Shown here: piece after piece, positions 1 through 12,434 of the stretch
Layout: every line of letters begins with the position of its first letter
How positions within the stretch are numbered: the stretch's first letter is position 1
NCBI GenBank assembly: GCA_028532985.1
Contig: JANCIK010000011.1
Location: 930,001 to 994,000 of the forward strand
DNA length: 64,000 nucleotides
Source: Stropharia rugosoannulata
Taxonomy: Eukaryota > Basidiomycota > Agaricomycetes > Agaricales > Strophariaceae
Reading direction: 5' to 3'
Notes under the pieces: generated by a model
Seen by the model: only the letters and a program-made list of their open reading frames with translations
Told to the model about the DNA's origin: nothing
Databases searched by the model: none
Program-made: the position numbers and the translations under genes

Positions 1-237
1 TGTACTCCTGTTAACGCTTAATAGGTTGTACAGCATCGTCTGCACTCCTGTTAGCGTTTCGCAGGTGACATGGCGTCGCCTGTACTCCTGTTAACGCTTA
101 ACAGGTTGTATAGCATCGCCTGCACTCCTGTTAACGCTTAACAGGTTGTAGAGTGTCGCCTGTACTCCTGTTAACACTTAACAGGTTGTAAGGCGTCGTC
201 TGTACTGTTAACACTTAACAGGTTGTACGGTGTCACC
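1..237. repeat. 40-base tandem repeat, about six units
   Basis: About six direct units of roughly 40 bases, each built on the core CTCCTGTTAACGCTTAACAG followed by GTTGTA and a variable GCGTCGCC-type tail. The core TGTTAACGCTTAACA is itself nearly palindromic. Units differ by a few substitutions and the last is shortened by about four bases. The array runs off the window start, so its true length is unknown. Confidence 0.9.
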
Positions 238-1437
238 CATACTCAGACGAACAGTCTGACAAGTCTGAATTCACATGAATTATACAATGGGGAGATAGAA
301 ATTGTGGTTAATTGGCTAGGGGAGAGGTTCATTGGACTAAGGGGAGATTGTAAAAGCAATTGATTCGTGAGGTGAGGGGAACAGGAACAGAATATTAATT
401 GTAAACAAAGGGTGAGGGACTTAGAAACTTAGACGATTAAGGTCCCTCGTTAAGGCGTGGGAAAGTACGTACTGATATAACCCTGTTCATTAACTAGTTA
501 TGAAAAGCCTGTATGGCCTAGTGGGAACTATCGTCGTGTTTGTAATGTTGCGTAATCATTGTAAGTACCGAGTTCAATTCCGCAGGATGGCAGAATCTTG
601 TCGACATGTAAGTTAAGTTTCAACTATAACGGTAAGTGAGTGTGGTAAGTCATTGTAATAATGAATTGGCTAAGTAACATTTAAGGCGTATTTGTATGTT
701 GTCAAATTGATTTGTGAGATAGTAATGACCACCGGGGGGTTATAAGAGCGCTTCCTCGTTGTAAAGTAACTAATGTCAAGTTTCAAATATAATTTTCACT
801 TACAATGCACCATTGCCTTATAAGATGGCGCTCTGTATTGCAATCAATCTCCTTGTCTTGTAAGACTAGCTTGTCTTGTAAGCGTATAAGCCTTGTAAGT
901 CTGGGCGCTCATTTGCAAGCACTTGTAACATAACTGCGCAATATACATCGTAATGTAATAGAAAATTGACTTAGGTGCCTTATATGCCTTGTAAGACAGC
1001 TAGGAAATTTCCGACATATATGACCAGCAGCCTAGATGATTGCGAAGAGAAAGAGATATTGATCATTAGTTCCATCTAAATTTGTAATGTTGGCAGGACA
1101 TTATAAAAATACAGGTCGTTTTCTAGACCCACGTTGGTCAAGTGTAGTATCAGCTGATGCGCGTACGGAAGACGGGGTGTTTGCAAGTCCTGAAATCATT
1201 ATCGGCAGCGCATGTTCCAGCGTACGGTCGTCCCAGTGTTCCGGAAAAGCGTGAGAGTGAGATAGGCTGGGTATGTGGGGGTCGGTAAAGTCGTACGTGT
1301 CGGGATGCCGAGGGCATGATGGGAGCGGTATACGACGAACCGGAAAATGTAGTACGCAGGCGAAAGAGTAGGATATCCCGAGAGAAGGGGGCGAATAGGG
1401 TATATTAATGCCAATGTTTACCGGTGTACGCGGGAAT
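238..1437. other. Intergenic sequence, no gene seen
   Basis: AT-rich sequence with many short runs of TTGTAAG and CTTGTAA. No open frame with protein-like composition was found on either strand. It lies downstream of the 3' end of the GDT1-like gene. A possible Pol III-type promoter pair is listed separately. Confidence 0.5.
514..582 (+). other. tRNA-like Pol III box A/box B pair (possible SINE or tRNA relic)
   Basis: TGGCCTAGTGG at 514-524 resembles a tRNA box A, and GAGTTCAATTCC at 570-581 resembles box B. The spacing is close to that in tRNAs. I could not pair an acceptor stem, so it is not a functional tRNA. It could be a tRNA-derived SINE head or chance similarity. Confidence 0.25.
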
Positions 1438-2506
1438 TCAAGCTAGGCTCGCCGCGCCAGCACTGATAGGAATTGCCATGTCCACATCTGCAGCAGATAC
1501 AATGAAGGCCTCATAGAGATAGATGACGCCGAATAGAAGGAACAATATTGAGCCACCGAAGGTTACTGTAAGTGACCATATTTGGTTAACGCGATACGAC
1601 GAACGATGGAAAAGGGTATTTGAAGCCATATGCCAATGCAGAAACGCCAGAGAGTTCGTAAAATGGTTAGAATCAAGATGCAGACGTAGGAGAATGCAAT
1701 CAACGTACCGTGCTTGACTGAGATCTTGGTCGACACATAGCGTCCGCCGATGACGGCGATTGCAGTGCAACATGAATGGCCAGCGAGCGTACCCAGAGTA
1801 ACTAGGTATACATTCTGCTACGTTGTTAGCCCTTGCTTAGTTGTGTAGAGTGAATATTACTTGCATGAGCTGCCCCTAAAGCAATAGTCGCGATTTGACT
1901 GCGGTCACCCCACTCGCCCAGGAATGTTAGGACGAATGCTTGCACAAAAACGGGGCCCAACATTAGACTGCAAAAGTTGCGGGCTCCCTCAGACCAGCCT
2001 GCAGCGTTCCCATTCCCGTTCCTTGATGGTGACCTCGTAAATGAAGATCCCTCCTCGCCTGCATCTTTGACCCTTGCTGATTTGCCGCCCTCAGCGTCCT
2101 CCATGGCCTCCAGGGGAATGGCTGTCGGGGGTCCATCCGCCTCGGCCCATTCCTCTATCTCTTCCTGGGCCTCGCGCATCTCCTCTTCCATTTTGCCCTG
2201 ACCGTCTTCCATAGCCCTGGCCTCGGTCCACATCTTCGCCCCGAACACGATAAACAGAACTGCTGCCAGAGCTTGTGTCCATTTTCGGGGTATCAGGGCA
2301 GGAAGAAGGTGTCCTAGTGCTGCAGAAAGAACCGACATGACCAAAAGCGCACCGAAAGCACCAGCGAACACGAGGGCGCGGGGATGTCGCATAGCGAGGA
2401 TGGCGGCAATAAGAAACGTTTTGTCACCAATCTCCGAGACAATAATCATAAGATAAGACTGGACCAGAGCCTGCAAAGGCGATTCTGAGGTGGCTGGGGT
2501 GTCCAT
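1438..2506 (-). CDS. gdt1: GDT1-type (UPF0016/TMEM165) cation/proton membrane transporter
   Basis: The family exchanges Ca2+ or Mn2+ for protons at the Golgi and supports Golgi glycosylation. Three exons, complement(1438..1565, 1709..1814, 1865..2506), encode 291 residues. Both family signatures E-x-G-D-K/R-T/S are present: EIGDKT at residues 25-30 and EWGDRS at 198-203, each in a hydrophobic helix. Between them is an acidic, Ser/Gly-rich loop (about residues 100-185). The C-terminus has the expected TLAGH and GGSILFLLFG helices. The first intron (1815-1864) is read as GC-AG: the donor GCAAGT directly after CAT joins H to NVY in frame, while a GT at the neighbouring position breaks the frame. 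The second intron is GT-AG. All motifs are intact. It is probably a housekeeping gene outside the repeat region. Confidence 0.93.
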
Positions 2507-3010
2507 GGTACGTTGCTGGGTGGATGAGGGGTCAGGACGCCGTCGTTTTGGAGAGCCCAGGTCAAGTTTTTAATTCGTCCGATGCCAGCCATTCACATCA
2601 CGTGTACTAGTGATGTCACCCTTTACACTAACTGTAAAAGGCAAGTAAAAGGTAAACGTTTATGTAAACGATAAGAAACGATACCCTCAAGACACCCGCG
2701 CTTGCATTTCGTTAGTACAATTTCCCATGAGTCAAGATATTTATTTCACATTGATTTGGGTTCTGAGTTCTCCAAGCTTCTGGACGACTGCAGTCACGGC
2801 AAACATTGGAGAGGAAGGTTGGAGGAAGGGGTGCCAATGCTTTGCCAGTGTTGAAGACCAGGGTTGGAAGTTGGACCAGGGATATGTCACTCGGGAAGAA
2901 AGTCAGAACGTGGTACTATGAAGGGACTCAAGCGCCAGGCAGATGGAAGAGACGAAACAACAGAGATAGCGTAACAATAGCGTAACAATGGGGGTGTCTT
3001 TGACTAGACG
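2507..3010. other. Intergenic region between gdt1 and the AsaB-like relic
   Basis: This contains the upstream region of the GDT1-like gene and what should be the 3' part of the AsaB-like gene. On the minus strand at about 2730-2910 there are short protein-like stretches in different frames, but I could not recover the family C-terminal motifs. Confidence 0.4.
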
Positions 3011-3634
3011 TCACCTGACGACGAGAGGACAAGCGCAGCGTAAACTTAAGTTCTCGATGGGCCGCCAAAGGTTGATAATTTGGAAACGCTTTTTGAGGAG
3101 GGCCGGAACCTCGTCTGCAGGCATATGACGGTGAACGCGCTCGATAGATGCTGGTGTAGTTTGATCGACGTGTACACCTGCGACAGGCTGGCGTTTGGTC
3201 TCGTCAGTCTCTACTTTGCCTGTGCGGCGACGAGCGGCTGTTACACAGAAGTTAAGTGGGACGATGTAGATTACAAATTGGCGCACTTACTATGGTCGAA
3301 TATTTCAACACGGCTCGCGCCTGTCAGCTTCTTGAACAGCTCTATGCATTCTGCGTAATACTCGGTGCGGATTATATCTTCATCAGCGAAGGACTTGGGG
3401 AAGGAGATTCGTCTTATGCTTGTAGAAGCCAAATCCTGTCTTGTCAAGAGAAACAGTATCCTCTTTTCCACGGAAATTTTCAATTATAATTCCCTCTTCG
3501 TCCTTCCTGGTATAGTTATGCCCTTCGGGTGAGGTGGCCGGGAGATTTGTGTTGATGAAAGCGTGCTCGCCGTTGGTAGGAGGCAAGCCGTATCTGAGTG
3601 TGGCCGTGGTGAATTCTGGAGCTGAGCTTGCCAT
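3011..3634 (-). pseudogene. CmcJ/AsaB-like oxidoreductase, frameshifted and 3'-truncated
   Basis: Similar to the fungal hydroxylase/desaturase family named after AsaB and CmcJ/NvfI, often found in secondary-metabolite clusters. The N-terminal part reads TATLRYGLPPTNG and later EDTVSLDKTGFGFYKHK. The frame is then lost at a run of four G (3397-3400, plus strand); removing one base restores KSFADEDI and EYYAECIELFKKLTGASRV. A good 53-base intron (3238-3290) joins FDHT to ARRRTGKVETDE, followed by VHVDQT and FQIINLWRPIEN. The usual C-terminal third is missing or unrecognisable. The single-base lesion is compatible with a young pseudogene or a sequencing error, but the missing 3' end argues for decay. 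Confidence 0.65.
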
Positions 3635-5030
3635 TGTTGAATATTGTAGATTCTTCACGAGGATTGTGAGGGAGAAGTTGACTGCAGGAAATGGGTGTCG
3701 AGCACATATGTTTTATACCAACCAGGTTTTGTACGTTGCTGATTCCATATTTCGTGGATCTTGCGTACTCTCGCAGATGGTTAATTCTTATGATCATAGG
3801 CCTTTCAGGAGTCACTAGAATTTTACGCTTTAGTTCTTGATAATTTTTCCTACTTGCAGCAATGTATCGTCGTGAATGCCGATAACACAGGACTCAACCT
3901 TGGCTGAGTGACCGCTATACCAAAGCTGTACATGATGTTGCCCCGGTGTTTGAGGAAATACTATTTTATGAATGGCAGCGCTTGTCCAGTTCAAGATCGT
4001 GTTCTCCCAAAGCTTGCGAGTGTAGACGGTGTTGATGGTTCTGGGAACTGGCTGTCTGAGTCAAGCTTTTGTTACATTGATCAGTACCCCATTATTCCGG
4101 ACTTGAAGGCCTCGACCAAATTCCGTTAATGCTCTCTAAAAATCTATTGTGAATCACTTTTCAATTCTTACTTCTTTCATTGTGATGACTCCGAGACCCT
4201 AGGCTTAATTCGCCATTCACAAACCCAAGGCAAGGCGTTAGTGTCTATTTATAGGTCGTGCGAAAGAACTCGGTACAGGGCGGAGAGTAACTGAAGCTGC
4301 TCAGCTGCATCCGAGTCATCGTTGCTGTAGAAAAATAGATGGAAAGTGTTAACGCAGGTATCCAGGCTCTCAGATCAGGTCAGTCTGAAGACATAGTATA
4401 CTCTACCTCATGCCCGTATGGGACATCATCGCGCAGTCCAGCCTTGTCGGTACTCTGTTTGAGCTTGAAGGTGATCGTCACGACAGAAGGCCAAAAATAT
4501 GGCGGACAGGCGGCGAAGACATACTTAGGCGCACAAATCAGCCCCAGGTCGCAGGCAATGTAAGTATAGTAGAGGCTAATCGTCCGGAGAGAGTGAACAA
4601 TAAACATAATACAAGCTCTCAGAGGGCGGAATGCGGCTCAGGGCATCTTCCTCATTTGCTCACGGCTAGAGCAGTAAAGTGTTGCCCGGAGTCAAACATA
4701 ACCTTAGCTAAGCCGAACAAAGGGGCACGGTTTGACTTTCACCGTGAAAGTATCACATGTCGCATTGATTAAACTCAAGTACTAAGCATAGCCCGAACTT
4801 CTTAAAGGGTAGATTTGTCACCCGACATCTCATAATATGTGTGTACATCAGTGGCGACTGATGAGTGATACTACCAACCATGAAGAGCGTTGAGTGGATT
4901 ATGACTAGGACAGTAACGCTTAAATCGGTTGAACGACGATCATAGTAACATTAACTAATGCGTAGAGATAACTGGTAAGATGTATATGCGAGTGTCAGAT
5001 TTGAATAAGGTTACTACGGTACTAATTGTC
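3635..5030. other. Intergenic sequence, no recognised gene
   Basis: Several overlapping short open frames occur on both strands (for example around 4380-4770), but none shows family motifs, splice-supported extension or strand-consistent composition. I see no RNA gene or mobile-element ends here. Confidence 0.4.
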
Positions 5031-7858
5031 CTATGACGCCTGCGCTATGATAACGGACGCGGCCTTTTCTGAAACCATGTAAATTGATGTGGCGATGTAG
5101 AAGCTTGGTATCTTGGGAAACACGCTGGCATCCACAACTCTCAGGCTGTCAACGCCCTTAACCCGAAACTGGGAATCCAGAACTGAAGCTGACAAATCGT
5201 CCGTTGGACCTATGGGAACTGAACAGCTTGCGTGGTGACCCCAGGCTTGTGTCTGGATCCAGTTCTTCACGTCCACTTCCGACTGTATCGATGGCCCGGG
5301 AATGACTTCTGTAAACGTTGAACCATCGACAGGAAGAGCTTCTGTGAAGATCTTACGGGCCATCATTACACCTTCGTAGCTCGCTTGTAAATCCAGATCT
5401 CCACCGACAGTGAAACTATTAAAGTTTATCAGCGGTGTGTCGAGTGGGTCGCTTGAGGTCAAGTTGATTGTGCCGGCGTTGTTGCGGGAATGTGCTTTAA
5501 GTACAAGGAATATGGTGAGTTATTTGCACCACTATGGTGAGTTATTTGCACCATATTCTCACGCGCCCCCCCGGACTGATCTGCGTGCCCGCCCCCCAAC
5601 TCAGAGGGCCTTAACTCATGGGTTGGCAGATAATTGCTTCATATGGTTCCTATTGTGTAAGCGTTGGATAATATCGACTCTAATGTATTTTGTAGCATTT
5701 TTTCACTGTTTAATTTCAAATTATTGATGTAAGGCAGTCACAACATATAATTCGATTTCTGCTTAGATTCTAGAGTACTTTTAAGTGTATTATACATAAA
5801 TGAAACATATAATACATATACTGTTGGAATCAAGTGAGGAAGACGCTATATTCTCTGTAAATTCTGTATAAACTTGCTTGTTGTTGCAACATCAGGAAAT
5901 TGTCCTGGTCAATCTGCTTATTATCATCGTTTTTTTTTTGAATAAAATACACATAAATAGGTTGGCCCTTATCTATATACACTTATATGCCATTGAAACC
6001 GCATATTCAAATTTGTTGCTCTGAGTTGGGGCGGGCAAACTTGAATGTCGGGGGGGAAATCAGGCGTGGGAATTCATCAGCCTCGGAATGATGGCAGTGA
6101 AAATCGAGTGAATATTGAGCGAATACATATAATGTCATTGAGAATTTCACGAAGGGGGTTAGAAATATAAGTATGCTTGTGTACTTAAGTGATCCTTGCA
6201 AAGTACGGCGCGATGGAAAGTGGTCTGGCTTGCCGAGTTGGGGGGCGGGGGCGCGTGAGAATATGGTGCAAATAACTCACCATACAAGGAAGCTGTAATG
6301 ACGGATGTCCTCCCCTGCAACGACTGAGTAGTTCGGGAAGTATCCGTGAAAATTCGTTGGTATACCCGCAGTGAGGATATCTGCCGCAAGGGAATCTGCC
6401 ACACTCGTACGCTGAACAATGCCAAAAGGTACCCCATTAGTACCGTAGATCCCTCGGTTACTGGAGTTATTTTGCCACTGGGATAGGCAAGGATCGTCAG
6501 GTGTGCTTAAGAAGGTACATTTCTCCAAGCTCTCGAAGTTGCTGTTGGCCTCCGCTACCACTGTTACCTCATAGCGGTCCTGCATGTTACTTCCCACTGC
6601 GGGCGAGTCCAGGATGACTGAGATATTATGGCTCTGCAGCTCCGCACTTGGGCCAATCCCCGACAGTTTCAGCAGCTGGGGTGTGTTAAATGTACCCGCC
6701 GATAAAATTACCTCCCTATTAGCAAAGAAAGACCCGCTCCCCGTTTGAACACCACTGGCTGCGCTGGGATCCGCCCTGTAGAGATGACTTCCTGTAATGT
6801 ACTCGACGCCAATAGCCTTTGGAGGATCAGAACTAGTATCGAAGATTACTCGGGTGACGAGCGTGTTCAGTTGTAGGGTCAGATTATGTGTCTTCGTAGT
6901 ATCAAGAACGAGCTGCCTTGGACTCGAGCGCGCCCTCGTGTCTGCAGTGACCGAAAGTGGGAGTTGGAAGAGGCCGGTTGTTGTCTCTGGAGATGGTGAT
7001 GCGCTGTTTATATCGGAGGTGAGGGCCTGCCCGATACCTGTGAGTGTCGAGATGATGCTACTTAGAAATCCTTGGCCAAGAGAAGTAGCAGCCGCAAGCG
7101 TCAAGCTGATGAATTTGGGGTCTTCTCTAACAATGTCCAAATCGGTCAAAGTTGTATTGAGCCAACCGTCAAATCCATGTCCTGGCGTATTTCTAGGAAG
7201 GTATTGATTGTTTTCGAGCTTCACAAAGAATTGGCGCATTTGCGAAGCAGACCATGATGGATCCCCTGTAAGATTTGCGATATTGTCCCAATCACTATCA
7301 GCCGGAACAGTGGCGACCAATGCATTGTGTTGCGAGCATCCACCAAGTGTGCCGGCCCGCGGATAGTAGATACCTAAAGGGGTTGCTTCTGACGGAGCAG
7401 GTGCTGCGCCCACAAAGAAAGTCCCATTGGGAATCTGCCATGTAAATTTATTGTCTTGCTGGGCTTCCGCAGGGTTGGAATAGTGGTTAACAAAGTATTG
7501 CCAGTGAATTGGAGTGTATTCTGATGCTGTGGCCTGGAACAGTGGAATTTCAATGGGGAGGTCGGTTCCATGATCGTCTCCCGCATCAATCAAAAGAACC
7601 GAAAAACCAGCTTGGGCAAGTCTTGAAGCCAGAGGCGCGCCGCCAGGCCCTGACCCCACCACAATGTAATCATAACTAGCAGTTGGAGGGGACAGAAACT
7701 TTTTGCCTGGGACAGTGCTGGACTCAGCATGAGATGAACTGCGGTATCCAGTGTATTAGAAATTAGATATAATGCACAATCACTGACTGAAGTGCTTACA
7801 ATGTTGATAGGAACAAAATAAATAGTAGATACTGTAGATCCAGTAGTTTCAAAAGCAT
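5031..7858 (-). pseudogene. Secreted GMC oxidoreductase (aryl-alcohol/glucose oxidase type), split by a transposable element
   Basis: FAD-dependent glucose-methanol-choline oxidoreductases oxidise alcohols or sugars outside the cell, often supplying H2O2 for lignocellulose decay. A first exon (7800..7858) encodes a signal peptide (MLLKLLDLQYLLFILFLST). A 61-base intron follows (7739-7799). Exon 2 starts at 7738 and carries the dinucleotide-binding motif VVGSGPGG (Gly48, 50, 53), the GMC signature AGTLGGCSQHN and the second signature SAGTFNTPQLLKLSGIGP. The frame ends at 6277, a few codons inside an inserted element (5511-6284). The C-terminal substrate domain resumes beyond it, to the stop at 5031, with the active-site region WGHHASCSVPIG and SIYMVSEKAASVI. 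Removing the insert and one copy of the 7-base duplication restores one frame, so the disruption looks recent. As it stands the product would be about 506 residues without the catalytic His region. Confidence 0.92.
5511..6284. mobile_element. 774-base non-coding TIR element (MITE) inside the GMC gene
   Basis: The termini are TATGGTGAG...CTCACCATA, with about 40-base inverted repeats rich in GCGCGCC/GGGGGC near their inner ends. The left tip is duplicated (5511-5532 repeats at 5533-5554). It is flanked by the 7-base target duplication CAAGGAA (5504-5510 and 6285-6291), which occurs once in the coding sequence it interrupts. No transposase frame is visible, so it would need a transposase from elsewhere. 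Confidence 0.88.
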
Positions 7859-8526
7859 AGTTGGACACGTTGGTCAATGACGAGGACACTGCGATGGGAT
7901 GTGGGTCAAGCAATGAGCCAAAAGCTACATTTACCATATATCGACAGCAACCATTGACCAAACCTTATAAGTACACCTCAATAATCATGAGACGGACAAA
8001 TTTGAAACACTTTGATTCGTGTCACAGGATGCCCTCAGATATATCTTGGTTAACATGAGTTCTTTGTTATCCGCATATGTTCAGGTTTCTCGAGAGAGTA
8101 CGATCGAGACAGTCCCTGTGAAATCCAAAAATAGAATACATGCGCACGTCCCCAAATTAATTCTCTTGCAGGTAAAGATCTGCGGCGTTTCTGCTTCTGG
8201 GGATATCACGCCACATTGTTCTCTATTTCTGGTTATCCATGATACGAGATTCAGTGATGTTAATGAATGCTCGGTTAACAACTTCCCGAGTTCTCATAAA
8301 GGTTAAAATTACCTGTTCAAGCTTCCATTCTGACGAGAACACGTTGATATTAGTATTATCACCAATGATGTCCCTGTTTCCGCTTGACTTAACATTCGAG
8401 ATTTCCAACAAAGCTGTGTTCAAATTCGGCTTCAACATGCCACATTTTACTGGGCTGTTACACGTTGAAATGCTGATAATTGTAAAATAAGACATAAGCC
8501 TATATCGTTTATACTGACATCTCGTA
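7859..8526. other. Promoter-side spacer of the GMC gene and 3' flank of the next gene
   Basis: Short AT-rich intergenic region between two minus-strand genes. Only small open frames without recognisable motifs were seen. Confidence 0.45.
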
Positions 8527-9857
8527 CTAGCACTCGGATTCGCAATTGGTGGATTCCGTGTCATGACCCTCCACCACCCGCTTTACCTCTACTTCTACTG
8601 CGGGGGGGACTTGGATTACACATCCATGGCTGTCAGTATCGAATAGTCCAATCACATCACAGTGTGCTCCGCGTCCTTGATTGTAACTTGGCTCAATAAT
8701 TCTTGTGGTCGAATTCAGTGTATCATTGATATTTGATGAGGCCATATGATCTAGCTTGATTTGAGGAGCCGTCACCGTACCAAGGTTGCGTGCTGCAGCT
8801 TCAGAGAATTTTGTTTCCCTAAGGCAACTGCCAATCGTGATGCTGGAAATTACGAGGTAAATAACCAGTGGAATAGTCTGTGTGGTTGGCAATGCCCCTG
8901 CTGTTCTTGAAGCGAAGAACCAAACCATGACAAAGGTGCTCAGAATCGTTGCGGGTCTGTGCGTATATCAACGATTAATAGTTTTCTGCTGAGTACATAC
9001 AAGGCAAACTTACATGTAATACATATAATCGGCTGTTGTTAGAGGTTTGCTGTAGTGTAGATAATCCTTATTCTTGTGTGCGGCCCATGAATACCTTTCG
9101 TATATCCTCCTATTCTCGTGATCCGCAGAGCTCTTGTGTCTGAGTGCTATACAAAGTATTCCAAGCATTATACTGTGATGGAAAAATATTGCGACAAATG
9201 ATACACCCGTCCACTGTCCATGGAGTTCTTCTTGGCAAAGCTGTTGTGGGGTGTCGATGCCGTACATTCCAACTGCAAATACAACAGTTGACGCAACTAC
9301 GCCAAACCATAGAGAGCATAGCAACTGCAGGACCTTCTGATTTCTGTCGAGAAGAAGGACTAACTGAATTAATGCTAGAAATAGCATGCTCGAAGTTGAA
9401 GCCGCAAAGATTGACGAGATAGCCTTCTCTAGCAGACGGCACATATGAATGTGTGTATCTGAACGTACAACTGCTAGTGAGTCTATGGCGTACACCTTTG
9501 GATACAATCAATAAAGTACATACTGGTCAAATATACCGTTTTTAAGATGGCATAGAGAGTGGACATTGCCCTATATTCGGTTTCATGATTCATGATTCAG
9601 AGCTCCCTATCTGTATTAGCATACCTGCAGAAGAAGTAGAGGAAGGTCTTCAAACAAAAATCGGTCTGGATGAGGCGATAGTCATCCTTTAAATGGGATA
9701 CAATATCCCACAACATAACCTGAATGATTTTAGTTTTATCTGCTATATTTACACAGACTGTTAAATGTTAACATACACTTGTGGCACCCACATGGGTGTA
9801 AATTGCTGCGTTGTTGGAGCTGATTGTTGACTGAAGCAAACCCAAGGTTATATACAT
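8527..9857 (-). CDS. DUF6533-type multi-pass membrane protein, Agaricomycete family
   Basis: Function unknown. The family is large and specific to mushroom-forming fungi, and is sometimes described as receptor-like. Five exons, complement(8527..8956, 9014..9495, 9537..9570, 9625..9719, 9777..9857), encode 373 residues. The N-terminus has the DUF6533 pattern, an Ala/Thr-rich helix running into LWDIVSHLKDDYRLI and then FLYFFCRYAxxxxx-like sequence. Further hydrophobic segments include FLALIQLVLLL, LWFGVVASTVVFAVGMYG, SFVAIFFHHSIMLGILCIAL, ILSTFVMVWFF and TIPLVIYLVISSITIGSCL. The C-terminal hundred residues are soluble and acidic. All junctions keep frame; intron 3 is only 41 bases, the least certain. 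It lies about 0.7 kb upstream of the GMC gene on the same strand, with no sign of a shared promoter. Confidence 0.78.
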
Positions 9858-12434
9858 AAGGGACACCGTATGTATATGAACGAATATTGAAATGTTGAAT
9901 AATGATCACAGAGACGAGTTGTATGCCTTAAAACCAGAAAGAATAACAATGGGGACACATTCAAGTGGAGTCATAGCTTCGTTTAAGAGTCTCAAGGATT
10001 TGAAACAATCACAACGGCTATTGATATTGCAATGTTGGAATACACATAGGTTTGGTATTACATCAATTATACAACTATACAGCCTGGTTAAGAGCTGATG
10101 TCGATCATATTTTTTGATCTAAACGCCTCACTTTAACCAGAGTGCCTAGCAAATTTACACATCAAACATACATTATGGAGCCCTGTATGGCTTGAACACC
10201 GTTGGAGACAAGGGCAGAATACACATACACGTTTTCTAGGAGGATGTGCTACTCGCATGAGCTCGACATTCTTCACGGAATCATTATGTAAGAGGTATGA
10301 CGGAATCAAACTTTAAAAGTGTCCCATGTATTATTTGTTTGCCACGGCTACAATCATTTCTACATGATAATATGCTTGATCGCCTCAGTTACGCTATATA
10401 AAGTTAAGCATATTAGCCTATATCAGCGCATGATAAATGATCGTCGCCTCTTTGAAATGTCCGACAATCATGTGTATAAGACAATATGACATGCATGTAT
10501 CATTGTCTGTAAGAATCATCACGCAACTGTGGGTAAACATCGTTCTATAAAATTAACTCGGATGGTACCACAAGGCTAGGGACGGCATGATCACTTGACG
10601 GTTGAGTCGACGTCTCCCGTGGCCGATGATAGTTCTTGATACTCAAATTCCCATAGAATGACAATGAGTGCTTGATGGGAGTGGTAGATGACCTATATAA
10701 GATTGGACAAGAACTGCCTAGTAAATGTCTCCACAAGTAACTTTTGGTGTGTTGCTGGCATGCGGCCATCTTATCTCAGTTCCACGGAAATAGATAACAT
10801 TCTCAGAGCAAAAATATGTGCTCATAGCCGCTTGTACAGCTGACTGCTACAAAGTCGGGCATCACACATTTGTATTATCAACACTGACATATGTCGCAAC
10901 GGAAACGTGCTTCTGCAGAGCATATTATCGAAGAAGATTTTATGTAAGAGATTTGACATACTACTGTAGGATGATGGAACCCAAGGCAAAGCGCAGGCAG
11001 CCATAAATCTATTGGATTTCCGAAGTGTCCTGATGATACCAGGCACACCCTCGAGCCCACAACCGGTGATAATCAATTACCTGTTTTTAACGCACGTATA
11101 AAATATACGGCTTCGTGATACCTGTAACGCTCCATTCTAGCTCGCAAATATACTTACATACTGCGTTATCCCCTCTGGTCTGATGATAGAACCAGTGCTT
11201 TAGGGAAAATATCTCTGCCGGTAGTACGCAAGTTTGCTGGCACTTAGGCGATTTGGATGAACATTGAGAGAAGTTCAGCACGCTAATTATTGGCTAGTCG
11301 TTTTCCACATTAAACCTGTGAGTGAAGTAATCAATTTATCCGGTTTATAAGTAAAAAGGTTGGAATTGTCGTCTTCTAGAGGGCTATTATGGAAGGCGAG
11401 ATGAGAAGTAGATGAAGGATAAGATTAGGATGGACATGGTGCACTTACTTAGATAAACTCATGGCGAAAAGAGCGCACGGAACGACCGCAGCCAAACCGC
11501 AGTCGACCGTGATTAAGATGATGAGGGACTGTCCACTGATGTGCCTCCTGGACCAGCACAAAGTGCCACGATGATGGGCGGAAGCACCCTCACATTGGTA
11601 CGCTGTACAGTTTACATCCACTGCACTGCACTGCACTGATACGCTCCGCCTTCCTGTGGCAGTACGGTAGATCATTGATCATCCTCTGTCATCTGTCTTC
11701 CGCGCTACAATAGACTATGATACGCAAGGCTGAACAACAAAGTTACAGCTAATAGCATAGCTACATACAGCGCCCGCACTATGTGAATCCTGCCGTCTGC
11801 GCCAACCCAACTGTTCAGTGGCGTGTAATGTATCGCACTATCACCGTAGCCTGGGAACAGTAAAGGACTTGCATTCATACAGCCGCGAGAACTACAACTA
11901 TCCGTTCACCCACTACACACCCTTTCACAATGTTCACCATCTGTTTCCCCTTTTGCTTGTGCCTATTCACCCACAGGTTTCAGCAGGTACAACAAGCAAC
12001 AAAGCCATCGGCAATCCTGCTGAAGAGACAGAGTGACGGATGAAAAGAAGGCAGGGCGTCCAGCGAGCCAATATGTCATGGGTTTAAAAGCCGCCAGAAT
12101 GGGATGAAGTATAGAACACCCGAATCATGGAGAACATATGTGGCAATAACATCAGGTAAACGTGACACAACCGGGAGAGTAATAAGTCTAAGCTAGAAAA
12201 CTCAAGTAGCCGTGCCTCAGGATTTAGTCGGAGTTGTTGAGGAGCTGCCAGCAGCGTGCGGAAGTCAGCTTACGTCATCATTTCCCACATGCGTTTGTTG
12301 TGCGTTTGGCAAGGGCAAACGGTTGGTAACAAGTTGGTAACCTAAAAAAAAATGGTAGAAAAACTTCAAAATGCAACTAAGGCCTGTCCACAAGCTCGAG
12401 CATGGGAAGTTCTGAAGCTCAAGACATGTACTTG
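9858..12434. other. Long intergenic stretch without a supported gene
   Basis: Small open frames only. A minus-strand frame near 11450-11675 has one hydrophobic segment (SLIILITVDCGLAAVVPCAL) followed by a good GTAAGT donor, so a multi-exon gene relic is possible but unsupported. About 170 bases at 10805-10975 resemble 60995-61155 (shared AAAAATATGTGC and AAGAGATnTnACATAC blocks), indicating an old dispersed repeat. Confidence 0.4.

Noticed and set aside
1..237. CRISPR or telomeric array
   Set aside because: A 40-base tandem without spacers; the unit is unlike fungal TTAGGG-type telomere repeats.
514..582. Functional tRNA gene
   Set aside because: Box A and B-like motifs exist, but no acceptor or anticodon stem could be paired.
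5511..6284. Inserted element acting as an intron of the GMC gene
   Set aside because: GTGAGT is present at the entry, but none of the available acceptors near the exit restores the reading frame, and upstream of the exit the right frame is closed by TAA.
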